NCBI GenBank assembly: GCA_024734555.1
Contig: JANPWX010000449.1
Coordinates: forward strand, 5,483,066 to 5,547,065
Direction of reading: 5' to 3'
Source of the DNA: Trochalopteron elliotii
Taxonomy: Eukaryota > Chordata > Aves > Passeriformes > Leiothrichidae
Length of the DNA stretch: 64,000 nt
In this document: piece by piece, positions 11,773 through 25,355 of the stretch
How the letters are laid out: the number at the start of each line of letters is the position of its first letter
Position numbering within the stretch: the stretch's first letter is position 1
Notes under the pieces: model-generated
The model's database searches: none
What the model was told of the DNA's origin: nothing
Seen by the model: the letters and a program-made list of their open reading frames with translations, nothing else
Made by a program: the position numbers and the translations under genes

Positions 11773-13287
11773 TGCTATGGGTTTTAGTAGGGGGTGAGGT
11801 GAACCCAAAGCATTGGGTTGCATTACTTTGTGTTCATTAGGAAAAACAGAACTAATAAGGGCTGAATTGACTTGGTGGGAGGGAAGACAAGAGCAGATCC
11901 TCTCTCAGCATGGATTCACCCTTCATTTTTGAGGTGTTTATACACAGCCAAAGAGAGTCAAGAGGTCTCAAATGACTTCCTAATAACAGCAGTCATCGAC
12001 CCGTGTATGAGTGGGATGAAATCTAATCAAAAGCTTGACTCAAGACATTGCAGACCAGAGTTTTGTAACAACTAATGAAAATAAATTGTTATTCTTTCTC
12101 AGAGCAATGTGCTTTTATGGAATACATGAGAAGTAAAAAACCACAGCCACCGTCAACAATGCAGTAATGCCTTCCCTGTCTGGGAACCAGACACTTGCTC
12201 CAGGCTACAAAATGCACCTGAAAAAGCTTTTGAGACTATCAGAATTGAATACAGAAAAAAAGTTTGAACAGCCAAACTAGTGGAACAGTCCAAAACAGCA
12301 CCTTCATCCTGGACTCACCAGTGCTTCTTCTTTCCTCTTACTTAGTCAAAATCCATGTCTGTTATAATTAGCCATTTGGAGATTGCTCACCCAGTCTGTT
12401 TGCTGGGCATGCAATTCTGGGTCTTGGAAAGACAAGTGTTAAGAGTGAACAATAACTTTTAACAGCACTACTGACCAGTCATGTATTGGAAGCAAAGTTT
12501 TTTAACACTAGACAGCTGCATCACTAAGGTTAAGCTTCCTCCATTGTTGGTGATAAATGTTCTTTGCCCTCTTCTTGTCTTAGTAATCACAGTTTGTGCA
12601 CCACTGATGAATAGTTAAATCCACTTTTTGCTTTCTACAAAATCAATTCACACATCTCTGCATGAGCAGATGGAGGCTTCATTACCTGAGGGTGTACAAC
12701 TACAGAGAGAACCAAGTGAGCAGCGCACAGACACCCACACTTACGCCCACAGATTTAAGTGTTCTGTGGCTGAGGGGCAAATAGGAGATCCACTGCCTGC
12801 TCAGCTATCATACCTTTCCTTCCCTTCCTCTATTAATACATTATCTTTCATTCCCTGCCCTGGAATAGGAAACTACTTGTTTTGCCCTCTCAGGGCTTGA
12901 TAAGGCAACGGCTAATATCAATACTGTGCACTACCAAACCAGCTGTCAGCATAGCTCTCTTTGGATCAGGTCACAGACATAATTCTCCAGCAGTGAAGCT
13001 GACCTGACAGTGTGCACTCAGTGTTTATGGCAGCTAGAGCCAGGCACCCCACCTTCCCTCCACCCTTGAGTGTGCTCCCCAGTGCCACCCATTTTGCATA
13101 GTACAAACACTTCATAGGTGATTACAAGGTGCTCTGCTTGAAAGTGCTGTGTTGAAAGCATTGGTTCAATGCACCTCTGTCATCTGCCCCTCTGAAGTAT
13201 CTTCCAGTTCTTCTTTATTGGAAGATATGTTATTCTGCCATCTTCCAGACCTCTCTGCATCACAGGAGAAACTTTCCAGGTAGGTGG

Positions 13288-13963
13288 TCTGACTAAACTG
13301 TGGAGAAGAATGAATTCAGAACATGATCCAGTGTATGCCCAGGTGACCGAGAAGGCCGATGGCATCCTGGCCTGGATCAGCCATGGTGTGGCCAGCAGGA
13401 CCAGGGCAGTGACCGTCCCCCTGCACTGGGCACTGCTGAGGCCACACCTCAAATCCTGTCTTCAGTTCTGGGCCCCTCCCTGCAAGAAAGACATGGAGGG
13501 GCTGGAGCGTGTCCAGAGAAGGGCAACGGAGCTGGGGAAGGGTCTGGAGCACAAGTGCTGTGAGGAGCTGCTGAGGAAGCTGGGGGTGTTTAGCCTGGAG
13601 AAAAGGAGGCTCAGGGGGGACCTCATCACTCTCTACAACTGCATGAAATGAGGGTGCAGCCAGGTGGGGGTCGGCCTCTTCTCCCAGGTAACAAGCAAAA
13701 GAACAAGAAGAAATTGCCTCAAGTTGCACTGGGGAGGTTTATATTTTATCAGGAAAAATTCTTCACTGAAAGGATTACGAAGCATTGGAACAGGCTGCCC
13801 AAGAAAGTGGTGGAGCTGTCATCCCTGGAGGTGTTTGAAAATGTGTAGATATGTCACCAAGGGTTGGAGTGACATGGTTAATGGTGAATACAGCAGTGCA
13901 GGGTTAACAGTTGAACTCAGTGACCTTAGAGGTCTTTTCCAACCTAAATGATTGTATGATTGT
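13288..13963 (+). mobile_element. CR1 LINE 3' end, about 675 bp, with readable RT C-terminus
   Basis: This is the best-preserved repeat in the window. The plus strand encodes the C-terminal end of the CR1 ORF2 protein (reverse transcriptase) in a frame from 13310 to 13651. It includes the CR1 signatures [31 protein letters not shown] and [17 protein letters not shown]. The frame ends early at TGA, and the CR1 protein then continues in another frame (13648-13848, with FFTERITKHWNRLPKKVVEL). At least one frameshift or stop therefore inactivates it. The 3'UTR runs through 'ccttagaggtcttttccaacctaa' to the terminal short repeats 'atgattgtatgattgta'. It is 5'-truncated and not capable of mobilising itself. 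Confidence 0.95.
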
Positions 13964-16900
13964 AACTCTTCCCTGCAAGAGAGAGCCAGAGGTGCAAGCC
14001 AGCGCACTCTTTGGCTTGATTTGATAATATTAACAAGATCAGTACTTTGCCCATAAGACCTAAGCAATCATCTGACACCTAATAGACTGCTCAGGCTGGA
14101 TGACATGACACTGACCTGTGTCGACCCTGGATAATAGAAGTATGTCTTAATCCAGCAGAAACAGCCAGGGAACCACACTCTGATCCTCTGCAGAGCTCCT
14201 GTGGGGCTTGTTATGCTTTTGGAGAGAAGCAGCAATCTGTGCCACGTCAGACAAGAAACTCATTATTCCGGGAAACATTAGAGGGGTGTTTCTTCATTAG
14301 CTTGAGCTAAAGTTCAGTTTTTCCACCCTGACACACTGACAAGGGTTGAAGTTGTTGATGATTACCTGGGCAATAAGGGCATGAGGACCTTGCTAACCTG
14401 TGTTGTTTTCTATGTGCAATCCTCCTCGTAATAAGAAGTTATTGGTTCTGTGCCAATTATTTTTTGAGGTTTGCCAGCACATGGCTTGGGTATGACCAGC
14501 CTGAGAGGATGGAAGGTGCTGGGGAAATGTCAGGAGTAATGTAGGAGTGTGTGTGGTATAGAAGGGGGGCAAGATGCACGGGATACCCTGAGCCAAGGGG
14601 CCTGCTGGCTCCCCACCCCCAGAGGTGGGACTGTGTGCTTTTGCCCGCTTCCTGTCCCCCAAGCCATTTGACTTGGAAGAAAAAGAAGGTCTTGCACCGT
14701 GACTGCTCTCAAGAAATACAGTCTATTAAACTTGGTTGGAGGGAAAAGTGGCCAAGCAGACCCTCATTCAGATTCAGGGAAACTGGTGACAGACAAGTCA
14801 CAGTGACTTAGAAAATGCTGTTGGGCCCCAAGTACTTATGGTGAGGTTGGTAGGACTCAGAGACCACGTCCAGATGGAACAGGGCTGAACACAGCTGGAG
14901 AGAGATGTAGGGCACAGAGCTTTCTGTATCCAGCAACAAATATTTTTAAGCATGATTGACCCCACCATCAGTTTTCACTTGGTCAGCAGTGGTACCCAGA
15001 ATGGGACTTTCTGTGATTAATGGCCAATGCTGCTTCTTCTGGCTTTACTGCACTAAACAGGGATAACAGAGCTGGTTTAGAAATGTCAGGGAAATACATC
15101 TTATTTTGGGCAGAAAACTGCAAATAAAAACATGACTGTATAAATAACTGGGTTTTACCAACTAACCTTAAAATCCCTTCTTCAGCAGAAATTCTGACAA
15201 CTACAGATTTAAAAATGCAGTGGGCAAGAGCACAAAAATCCCATCCCAGTTTCATTAATAAGAGATTGTTTCTAAAATGAGGTTATGTGGGCTGCTCTCC
15301 TTCCCTCACAACAGTCCTCTGTTCTTCAATGCATAACCACTCAGCTCAGACCCAGGTTATCTTAATAACCTGTTCAAGCAACAAATTTCATAAACGCCTT
15401 TGACACTTTAGCACATTGATGCCTGTAAAATAACCATAATCTCAGCAAGAAATAATGGTACAAATCCAACCTTGGGTATGGGTTGCAATCTCATTAGTAC
15501 CTGTCTTGTCCAAAACACGTCACAGAAGACATGCAGGAGGTGATGAGTTTTCTGACCGACCTTCTGAGTGCACAACAGGGATAAAAATTGCAGCCATCTG
15601 TCTGCAGCAGCCCCAGTGCCCTGAGGGACTTTGTGACGTCCTTGGTACCCACCAAGCCCTGTCCCCATGGAGAAAGGAAATTTGTTCTTCTGAAATGAGA
15701 CCCAGTGCCCACCAGCTCTGCATGTCTGTCACATTCACTGCTCTGCATTTTGTATTCCCTTTCTGTGGTGTTTTATTCAAAAGTTTCAGATTCCCATCAG
15801 AGGTTATCAGGTTGCACGTGACAGAGCAAGTGAGGAAAAAGGAGTGTTGTATTATTTGATTTCTGTCCTACCAGGTTTGCAATAAACCCAAAAGTATCCC
15901 CTGTAAGAGGCAAGCCCTTTTACTGAACAATGCACAGCTTGCCACTCTTCACACATGGCTAGGTGCAAATCCTTATTTACTGGGTTGCTGAAAATTTAGC
16001 TAAGCTCCAGTCTGAAAAAAAAAGATGTGACAGTATTCACCTCCCCATAAATTTGTTAAGACCTTGTCTCTGCTGCTCCTTGTCTTTTCAGCAGTGTCCA
16101 GGCACACAGGAGGAGTGGAGGGCTCTGCTCCCCTCTAAAACCCCAGAGATTCTGCCCTTTGCCATACAGATGGCTCCACTTCTGTGCTTCCACTAGTCCC
16201 AAAGGTACCATTTGTCCACCCAGGACCCACAGGCTGAGCCCTACAGAGGCACATGCCCAAGCATGGCTTCTGCAGCCTGTTACTGGGACAGTCTGGATAT
16301 GATCATCCCATCTTAAGATGGAAGAGAGCTATGGGCAGGGCAGCTGGGCCACACCTCCCTCTCTCAGGGCAAATAATAGCTCTGGTTTGTTTTATTCAGC
16401 AGCACAGGCACAGCTGTGCATGACTAACTCTGTGCCAGGCTGGTCAGCCTCAGCGTAGTCTGACCTGCCCTCACTTCCTGTCCTTTGCACAGCTCTCCAA
16501 GCCTCCACACCTGGTACACTTTGTTGGACCTTCATTTGAGTTCTTTTGGTCTGAGATTAAAAGCAAAGTGTTAAACTGAGCCTGGGAGAGGAGCAGCAGC
16601 TCCGGGACTCCTGACAAAGGGGATCCATGCTATTAACAGTGTCACAGGGGAAAAGCTGTCCCAATTATAGTCCATTAAATATTTCTGAAATAAACTTCTG
16701 GAATGTGTTAAGAAGGTCTGATAGGATGTCACCTCCTGGAATTAACGAAGCACTAGAAGTACTGTAAGGTTACACACAGTCCTGTGGCAAAGAGCAGCTC
16801 TGAAGGAGAGACACTGCCCTCCTCTGCTGCTTGGATTTGCGGGATGTAGGCACGTAGTCAAGAGGCCCCTGGTGCCAAGGGCCACTCAGGCACAGGGGTA

Positions 16901-17121
16901 GCCATGACCACGTGTGCAGCCCTGGAAGGAGGTGCCAAACCCAAGCAGGTCTCGTGACTCAGAAGGAAAGACACAGGCTTGTCTTCCCCGGGGAATTCAT
17001 CAGGCACTTGACTGCCCCTGGCTTCTGTACATCCATGCAGGCTACAAGAACATTCCTTCCCTAAGCTGGCCTGTGGATCTGTCCAGCCTCTCATGCTAAT
17101 GTTTGATATCCACTTCCCAGG
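13964..17121. other. Intergenic, nothing recognised
   Basis: Single-copy sequence between the CR1 and the solo LTR. Overlapping frames of 77-134 codons on both strands (around 15408-15859 and 16858-17214) show no family signature. No RNA gene or repeat was identified. Confidence 0.55.
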
Positions 17122-17850
17122 TGTCTTAGTTTCAGAAGACAGGTATCTGCCAGGGAAAGCTGGAGTTTCCCTTGGAATGGAGAATGTAAATCCCAAATTA
17201 TTATAATTTTGCAATTAAAGGCTTTTCAGGCAAAGATTTGGGAATAGGAATAACAGTTCTTTACTGGAAATATTAAGAATACAAATGTAGTAGTACAAAA
17301 AAACCAAAACAAACAAAAAAAAATCCTAGAAAGCCTGACAGAGTCAGAAATACAACCTGACACCCTGTTGGGTCTGGGTCTTGGAAGCAGTCCAAAGTAA
17401 GCCCTCCTGGAGTGGCAGATGTAGTTATGTTGGAGTAGAGATGGTCCTGTGGAAAAGGGTCCAGTAATGGCAAGATGAGTCCCATCTTCCTTCAGGAATC
17501 CAGTAGAAAACCAGAATGCCTGGTGTTCCTATGTCTCAGTTTTTATATAGGTAGGAAGGGTTTGGCTCCCCCCACTGGGTGGAGCATCTCACAATGGGAT
17601 GATGTAATATGTCATGTCTTTGGTGAGCCTTAATGGCCCATTAACAGAAGATATTCCCCTGGAGGGAGGATGGATGGTGGAAGAGATAAGGAACAACGTT
17701 CCACCTGGTTTTAACAGCTGGCCCATTACCAGAAGGCACCCGCCCCCTCCCTCCTGGAGTTACAAGAGATAAAGAAAACGCCTCCCCAGCTGGTTTCAAC
17801 AGATGGAATAGAATAAACATTTTTTTGGTGACATAACCCAAGACACTAGG
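17117..17850 (-). mobile_element. Solo LTR of an endogenous retrovirus with 5-bp target duplication
   Basis: The element spans 17122-17845 (724 bp). Its ends are the short inverted repeats TGTCTT and AAGACA, so it begins TG and ends CA as retroviral LTRs do. It is flanked by CCAGG (17117-17121) and CTAGG (17846-17850), a 5-bp target-site duplication with one mismatch. In minus orientation it carries a TATA box, TATATAAAA, at 17549-17541, and an AGTAAA-type poly(A) signal near 17264. No viral genes are attached, so the provirus was reduced to one LTR by LTR-LTR recombination. The 5-bp duplication fits ERV-L-like elements. The exact family needs a repeat library. Confidence 0.85.
17541..17549 (-). 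promoter_or_regulatory. TATA box of the solo LTR
   Basis: TATATAAAA read on the minus strand, about 300 bp into the LTR. It marks the U3 end and predicts a transcription start about 25-30 nt downstream, near 17515. Confidence 0.6.
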
Positions 17851-20800
17851 GGAGGAAGAGATGAGCCTGGCAACTGGGACAGCCAGGGCAGCCCAAGGTG
17901 GAGCAGGGCTCAGCTGCTGCAGTGCAGGGAGCGCAGGCAGCAGCCCTGGGCTGAGCACAGGCACAGCAGCACGGCACCAATGCTGCACCCACGCTGTGAG
18001 TGCAACACCCCAATACAGGAGGCTGCTCAGGATTTCCAGTGTCATTGCAGTGCTCTCTGGAAACAGCATGCAAATGAGACCCAGGGGAATTATCCAGTAC
18101 CCATGGAGCCTATGCTATGATCTCATGGTGTTGTAGAAGTCAAAGCCAAGTCAGGCAACTTCAAACTATGGGAATCTTATGGCATTTGCCTGCTTACATT
18201 CTAGGTACAATAATCAATGCCTACCAGAGGAGGTAAATCATTAATGGCTACCCTCCTAATTTTGGGTGTTTCTAAAGGGTGGTGTGCTATACAGGTGGGA
18301 ATTGCTGATAGGAGGCACAGCTCACCACAGGAATATCCTGGTTTCTGCCATAGAAAGATAAGGCAAACAGAGTGGCAACCGCTAATTTCTCACCAGCCTT
18401 TCAGCCTAGCTAGCACATTATAGCCTAAAAGCAGCTGGGTGACAGGAAGGCAGTAAGAGGAGGCAGATCCATGTACTTCAACAGCTTTTACCTGACTCAT
18501 GCTGCATAATTTCCTCATTCTGCACAATCCCAGCTACCAGAAAATGTCAGAAGTATTAAATTAGCTGCATTGGGGTTTGTATGCACCTTTTTTCATCAGT
18601 AACGTTCCCTGAAAACTTCTGGTAAAGACTTATTTTAACATCTTTTTTTATTATTTTGCTAAAAAACTTTAGAGATAAGAAAGCCTGGAGAAAATCGCTG
18701 ACACTTTGAGTGAGATTTTAAAATGCCTCTTCTCCATCTTCCTCTTGGTAGGACTGGGGAGGAATTATTCACAGTTTATTTCTCACTATCTTTCCTGAGA
18801 ACAGTTCACTGAGGTGATGAATTTACATAAATTCATCTGATCTGTTAATACTGTACTGTTTCTTAGTTTTCCTATAATATGTTCCTGGATAAAATTTCTT
18901 AGTTTTCCTATAATATATTCCTGGACAAAATTTCAATACAGAAGGAGTTAATGTTTACTGCAAATTGTAGCTGCAGTGAGCTCAGGGAGAAACAGCACAG
19001 CTGGCAAAACAATCTCCCTCTAGGGCCTGATTTAAACGCCAGAAAATCCAGAGACACACTGTCATGTTTTTAGTTCAAGCAATACTTATTCTGTCCATCT
19101 CTTGGACCTTTCACACTCTTGTGAAAATTGGAATTGGATGGACCTGCAGGATAAGCTGCTGCAAAAAAATTGAAAATATTTTTAAGTCTACTTATTTCAT
19201 TTGGACAAAAAAATTATTCGAAAAAATGTTGGATGTTTCATTCAAGAGACAGAAATAGGAAAGCCTGAAAGTATTACTTATACAAAAATAAAAGGTTGGG
19301 GTTTTTTTCCCATTCAAAAGTATTATTTGTTTACTTTGTAAACAGCAAATCCTTTTCTTTCAATTTCAAAGCTGAGGATCACTAAAGACCAAGCTATAGT
19401 CTTTCCATTTGAAAAAGGGCATACTGGAAAGCTGTTTACTGTAAGTAGTTCATGGACAATGAAACTATTGCATTGAATCTTTTTTTACTCCTGAATAAAC
19501 CCAGAGCAGAGAACAGGGATGGGAGGAAAAAAGATGAGAAAGACATATACAAAAAGCCAGCAAGAATTTATTTTTTTTTCTCACCTCTCTGTATGATGAA
19601 GTCTTAGGTACACTCAGCCAACATGGTCCCAACCACCCCTGGTGGGGAGGGTCTGACCTGCAGCCCCCCAGGAATGGGGATGAGCTTTCCTCATGAGATT
19701 GGTGCTGAGCCTTTTATAGGAGCACAAGGATCCCTGCATGTCCAGCACCTTCAAGGAAGAGTTGTGTTGTAGTTCAGCTCTGCATGGGACTGGGACAGCC
19801 TTGGTGGTATCTGCAGAGGCCAGAAACCCAAGAAGAAATTTCTGAGACTCCTGAAAGACTGGGGCAACTTTTCCTTAATACAGCTTAAGTTCTCCAACTT
19901 TCACAGGCAACCTGCTTCAGTCTCAGGTGGAGATGAATAGAGAAAAAGCAGCTGTGTAGATAGGTATTAGCACAAGACATTTACATTTCTTACTACCATA
20001 GTCCAAAGAACTAAATAGGTAACTTATTTTGCTGTTCTTGGAGGTGGAGAAGAACCAGAAAAAACATTTTCATAACTAGACACCATGAAGGATGCCAAAA
20101 TAACCCTCATCTGTTATAATCATTTTATTGCAATATAAACCTGCTTCCTGAGAACAGAAAGAACACTGCCATGGCACAAGATGCTTTTAGCAAGAAGGAA
20201 AGGGGTCTAGATATGAAGCCTGGAGTTCATGCAGGACTCACCACTAACCCCTATATTGTGACTGAAATAAATTGGCTTAGAAATTGCAATCCAAACACAG
20301 CTGGAATCAGTCTCACTTGTCAAAGCCATACATTTGAAAATATTTGTATTGTTCATATACTTTATGTGCTGTAAATATCTCCTGTAACAATCCAGGAAAG
20401 CCAGAGGTTTTTAAAGTCTATTTCAAAAATTATTTTTTCAAAAAGAAACATACCAACCACAAATTTCCTGCTCTTGTTCTAGGTAGCAAGATTTCCCTGT
20501 TGGTACGGTGACTTTTTATGATTGTGAATATGGGTCTTTTACCAGACCTTTGGAGCTGATCATTCCTGTGAGGACATAATCTGAAGGCCTTGGTGTTTAT
20601 AGACAGGCAAAGGACAGATTCCAATGGTTTATAGAGGGCTGAAAGTTAATCTTCATAGACACTGAATTTCAAGCAGTTTGCCTCTTCAGTCATTAGTCCT
20701 TGCTGTAGCAGCATCTGAAGTGCTCTTCACAACTCCAGTTCCATATTTCCACACCAGCCCTGTTCCAAGGCGGTCTTGAGGCCTGGCAGGTTTCCTGGGA

Positions 20801-23800
20801 TGAGTTGTGTGGTCTCCAACAACCAAGGCACAATGTACAGGCAGAGCCTGCTGTTGACAGTGTGGCCAAGGCAACATCATGCCACTGCTGCCATGGGCCT
20901 GGGGCACCAAAGCTTCCCCCCACAGCTATCCCTGGAATGTGCATCCATCCCTGCCACAAGACACCTGTCAGTTCTTGCTTCAAAATCTCATTAAGGAATG
21001 GCTGGGCATTATCTAATCCCAGCAGGACTTGTTTGGATGAATTATTTCTACAGTGAGGACCCTGCAGTATAATGTTTCAGCTAAAGTTTGGTGCTCTTTT
21101 TCTTCCAGGTGTGGAAATCAAGAGAACACGTGGAGAAAAGGATTAGGAGGACTGGATAACTCTTCCCTGAGGGCACTGGTTAAATAATCCACTGCCACCT
21201 TCAGCCCTTGTCTGACTACTAAGAGGCAGTCCCAAAATGCACACAGTAGGTGAAATCAAAGTAAGCAACAAAACCACAAAAGCTCTGTAAATGTTCTCAG
21301 CCTTAAAAAATACCTCTTCACATACAAGCAAGCTGTTTTAAGACCTTTAAATAAGTGCCTTAGTTATACAGGGGAAGGAATGTGAGTGTGCAGTTAACTT
21401 GCTGGGTGCTTGCAGCCCAGCTGACACCACAGGAGGGGACCTTGACTTCAGGGCCTCCTGAGAGCCACACTACAATTTGGAGCTGAAGGGAGCCAGGACA
21501 GGGAAGGAAAAACTCACCAGTGCCACTGGCTCTTAAATCCCAACCTCTTTTTTGCCTAGTGACATTAAAAAGTGACAATAAAATAATTGTACAACTCAGG
21601 GGGTGGGAAGGTGTCCATTCCCTCCACCCCCAGCCTGGCTGGGTGCCGAGCTCCCCGCAGGCAAGGAGCCATGCTGCAGCATCCCAACAAGTGCTTAAGT
21701 GCATGTTTAGCTGTTGGTGAGTCAGCTGCTGATTTCAGAATAGCTCTTCTCACTCAGAGTTGAGTGCACTTGAGGAGCTTTACTGAATCAGGCCACGGGC
21801 AAATTGTTACACAGGCATGTTATATTCAAATGGTGATGTCCTTGATGAAAAAATGTATCTAGTCTTGTTCCAGCCATTTGGGATTTTGCCACTGACCAAT
21901 AGAGGGCCTTTCTGTAGTCCAAGAAGTATCATGAAAATGCCAGTACAGCTGAAGTGTAACCAGTATCAGCTTTTTAGAAGCTTTCCATTCCATTAGCCAG
22001 AAGCTAAGTACATGAAATGGTAATGATGGGTATATAACCCTTGCTCTGTGTGTAGCAGGGTGATACCATGTATCATGGCCCACAGGGGCAAAGAGAAAGA
22101 CCATGGCACAGTGTTCCTGTACACATTCAGCCAAGCCAAGCTAAGGACACTTTGTACCTCAGTTGCTGTCCCCATTTTCCCTAAACTCAATTAATTCCCT
22201 ATCATCCCATGAGCCTTCAATGCAGCATTTTGCAGCACTGGGTGAAAAATATCCTCCGCAAGGGTACTGGAAGAAGCAAACCTGGTCTTCCCTAGGCTGA
22301 GGGAACTGACTCCATGTCTTAATTTCCTATGTGAATGCTGCAGTCCTTTCTCATTACACTCCAGGCAAGCAGCTGTCACAACAGTCACCAGTGCCAGCAG
22401 TGAATTTAGTCAGGACCCTGTTCCTGGAGGCGTGGGGACACAGGTGCAAAAACCAATATATGGGCTCCAAGAGAATCAGGTGGCACCTCTGGAGACCTCT
22501 GAGTGAGATGTGATGCCAACCTGTGCTCCCTGCTCAGACCCTGGAGCCAAACATTGGAGCATGATGAGTGGGCAACGTGCAGGAACATGCTGTTGCTTGG
22601 CTTGAATCATTTGAAGTGCTACATTGGATCTGCGGAAATTTAGTTCTGTCTCAGTCCCTTTTCAGATCCCAATGATCATTACCACAGCTAGCCTGGCAGG
22701 CTTAATTTTGGGATCATTGGCCATCTTCCCACAGGTCTTCAATGTCATTGAGTCTCATTCTGGTGGTGGGTCAGTAAAGGAAGGTGTTGTCCTTTGGACC
22801 ACTGTTTTGCCTGTTGTATTATTGGTACCTTCTGGAAACCTCCAGGAGGATGTCAGAAGTCAGCCAAAGTGAGGGCAAAGTACGCCATAAAGACATACAG
22901 AGAAAAGGCTCCCAGGAATCCTCAATGATCCTCAAAAGTCCTGCAGCCAGGTTGGCCTTGCCTGAAGCAGGAGGTTGAACTTACTACCAAAAAATTATGA
23001 TGATGGTTTCTAATTGATTTAACCCCTTCTGGTTTTTGGTAATCTGGTTCTTTTGATTCTATTTTGCATTTGGTTTTTTGAGGTTCTTTTAATTGCTGTG
23101 GTGTCTTCTTCATTACCACATTCTTTAACACCCCAGTTATAGAAGTGCATGTCCTTGCAGAGGGAGTATTGGTTGAGTTGCTCCATATCAGTACAGTGTA
23201 GCCAAAATAGAGGCCTGACACCTATAGATGAGACATGCACTAGTCAGGATAACATCAGCAATATCTTGCCTTCAACCTGCACACTGAAATAGGGCAATTA
23301 CCTACTGCATTGCAAGTATTTTCTAACATTGTGATGGCATCGATGGGCACAATTTTTCAAAAGCATGTGAGCAAGGTAATCATCAAAGGGGCAAAGACAG
23401 CTGTAGTTGCACATCAGAGGTATCCCAGTAAAAAAAGTTTCCAGAGAGAGAAGAAGTGCAGGGGCAAAGAAATAGATGGGATAAGAACTGTTGGCAAAAC
23501 AACAGAAAATAGCACAAATGGCATCAGGAACAGAGGAGACCTTCTGCCCCTGTTTGGAGAGAGCCAGTAGCACGAAAACATAAGGCATCAACAGGGAACA
23601 TCAGAGAAGAAGACCACCTGTGCTCTGAGTTCTCTTTCCGATGAACTCTCAGGACCTCGGTGATTATGAATAACCAAGACTAGCCAGCACTGCAAACTTA
23701 TCTCCGTGGTATCATGTACTCACAGTTAATTTATGGCTGTCAATGACTAAGACGTTTCTCTGTGTAGTGGCAGTGTTTAATATGGTGCAAGAAATACCCA

Positions 23801-25354
23801 TTTGCACTGTGTTGCTAATTAATAAATTTAGCAGACTATTTCATTTTAGAGTTAAGTTGGTATCATTTGCCAGTCTTCCAAATACTGCCATCCATGGTCT
23901 TGAGCAGCCTGGAGGATATAATGAAAGATCTACTCAGTTACTTAGGCAGGAACCACCCAAACTGTAGCTGTATCTTGTGTCAGCTAATATGTAAGTACAA
24001 TTTTATTCCCACATTAAGAGCTGCAGTATAGCCAAGGGCTACTTATGAACTTAACAGTGATGTTGTTGCTGCCCTTTGAATTAGGACCTGGAAACCTGAA
24101 CATTTGCTTGAAAGGTGAAACACAAATTGCTGGGTTAGGAGGTCATTTCCCTGATGGCTCTGCACCTCAGGACTCCTATTTTCAAGCACTTCTAACTACA
24201 GTATATGCACATTTAAGTGGAGCATTCCTGTTTGCTGATATGCTTCCTCATGCTGGAGCTGCAAGGGGGGTCTTCAAAGACACTGAGGAAATCATTATGA
24301 ATCGCAAGACTTGACACATTTATACCAACTGAAAACTGAAGTTCTTAAAGATTTAACTTGGATTTTGATTCATAATGGGATCCCAAACATGTCAGAACTT
24401 TGAATCTGTTTCAACAAGGGCAAGGAATTAAATCAGGCCACTGACTCAGTTGCAGTATCAGGGAAAGGGCTCAGACTCACAATTAAGAGATCCTTCTTTC
24501 ATTTCAGGTTCAGCTAAGCCTCAGTCTTTTCTGTTAAGAGCTCACTGATCAGTCTCCAGACGTTTCCCTGCCTATCAGGCTTATCTGAAAACCTCCTTTT
24601 ACTGTATTCTTCCCCTCTTATTGTCTGCAATCAAGCATGGATTTTTTTTTTTCATGATTAGTTTGAGCTCAGTGCTGATAAAGATGTTCTGGTCTTGGTT
24701 CCTCCACCAAGGTGGCTGTAAACAGCCACAGCCCATCTGCCTTTGTAATGATAAGGATGAAGAGGAACGTGATTTGGAAAAGATGCTGTGCCTATTTACA
24801 AGGCCAGCTCGAGCTATAATTAGGCAGTGCTTAACTGGATGTGAAGGAGGTCCCTGAACTGTAATGTAATACTTGTGAGGAATAGAGTAGAAAGAAATTT
24901 GTAACGCCAAACCCAAAGACTGGATAAAATATGGAATAAAACTGAGCAGATGAAAATGGGGGAAAAAAAAGAAAGTGCAGGATTAAAATCTACAATGGAT
25001 TTTTAACTCACATTTTACACCAAACTTTCTTTTTAACCTACAAATTAACACCCTCCATGTCTAAAAGTTTCCATCCCAGAAAGAAAGAGAGGCAAGAGCA
25101 CGGACAACAGAGAGCATTTAACAAGTTGCAACTATTTTTTTCAATCTCATTAACTATTTAGCTTTACCTCAGGATCTGTAAATAAAAAGCATCTCTCAAT
25201 TGTACTGCTGTCTTGTATCTGCCAGAACTTCTGGGGCTTCATGGGACCTCCCCAGCCAGGGAGAAGTCTCCAACTACTGATAGCATATGGAGCAAAACCA
25301 CATTTGGTAAAAATGGGGATGAGCCAAAGTACAGGTATTTGGAGGCTAAATGAA
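17851..25354. other. Intergenic; tandem duplication and unassigned frames only
   Basis: Seven and a half kilobases without a supported gene. It contains a 36-bp tandem duplication at 18859-18930. The frames at 22624-22872 (plus), 23298-23591 (minus) and 24045-24314 (plus) contain hydrophobic stretches but no identifiable family and no flanking exons. Confidence 0.5.
18859..18930. repeat. 36-bp tandem duplication (2 copies)
   Basis: Copies 18859-18894 and 18895-18930 are head-to-tail and differ at two positions (G/A and T/C). The unit begins TTTCTTAGTTTTCC and ends in AAAA. Confidence 0.95.
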
Positions 25355-25355
25355 C

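Larger units (their letters stand above)
7326..13287. other. Intergenic, nothing recognised apart from a small microsatellite and hairpin
   Basis: Six kilobases of mostly single-copy sequence. A CA/TA-rich microsatellite lies at 7511-7546 and a perfect short hairpin at 11746-11772. Frames of up to 138 codons (9912-10313 minus, 10314-10730 plus) overlap one another on both strands. They show no recognisable domain, membrane topology or splice context, so I treat them as chance. Confidence 0.55.

Noticed and set aside
13310..13651. 113-codon frame that could be taken as a host gene
   Set aside because: Its sequence is the C-terminus of CR1 reverse transcriptase and it sits in a typical truncated CR1 3' end.
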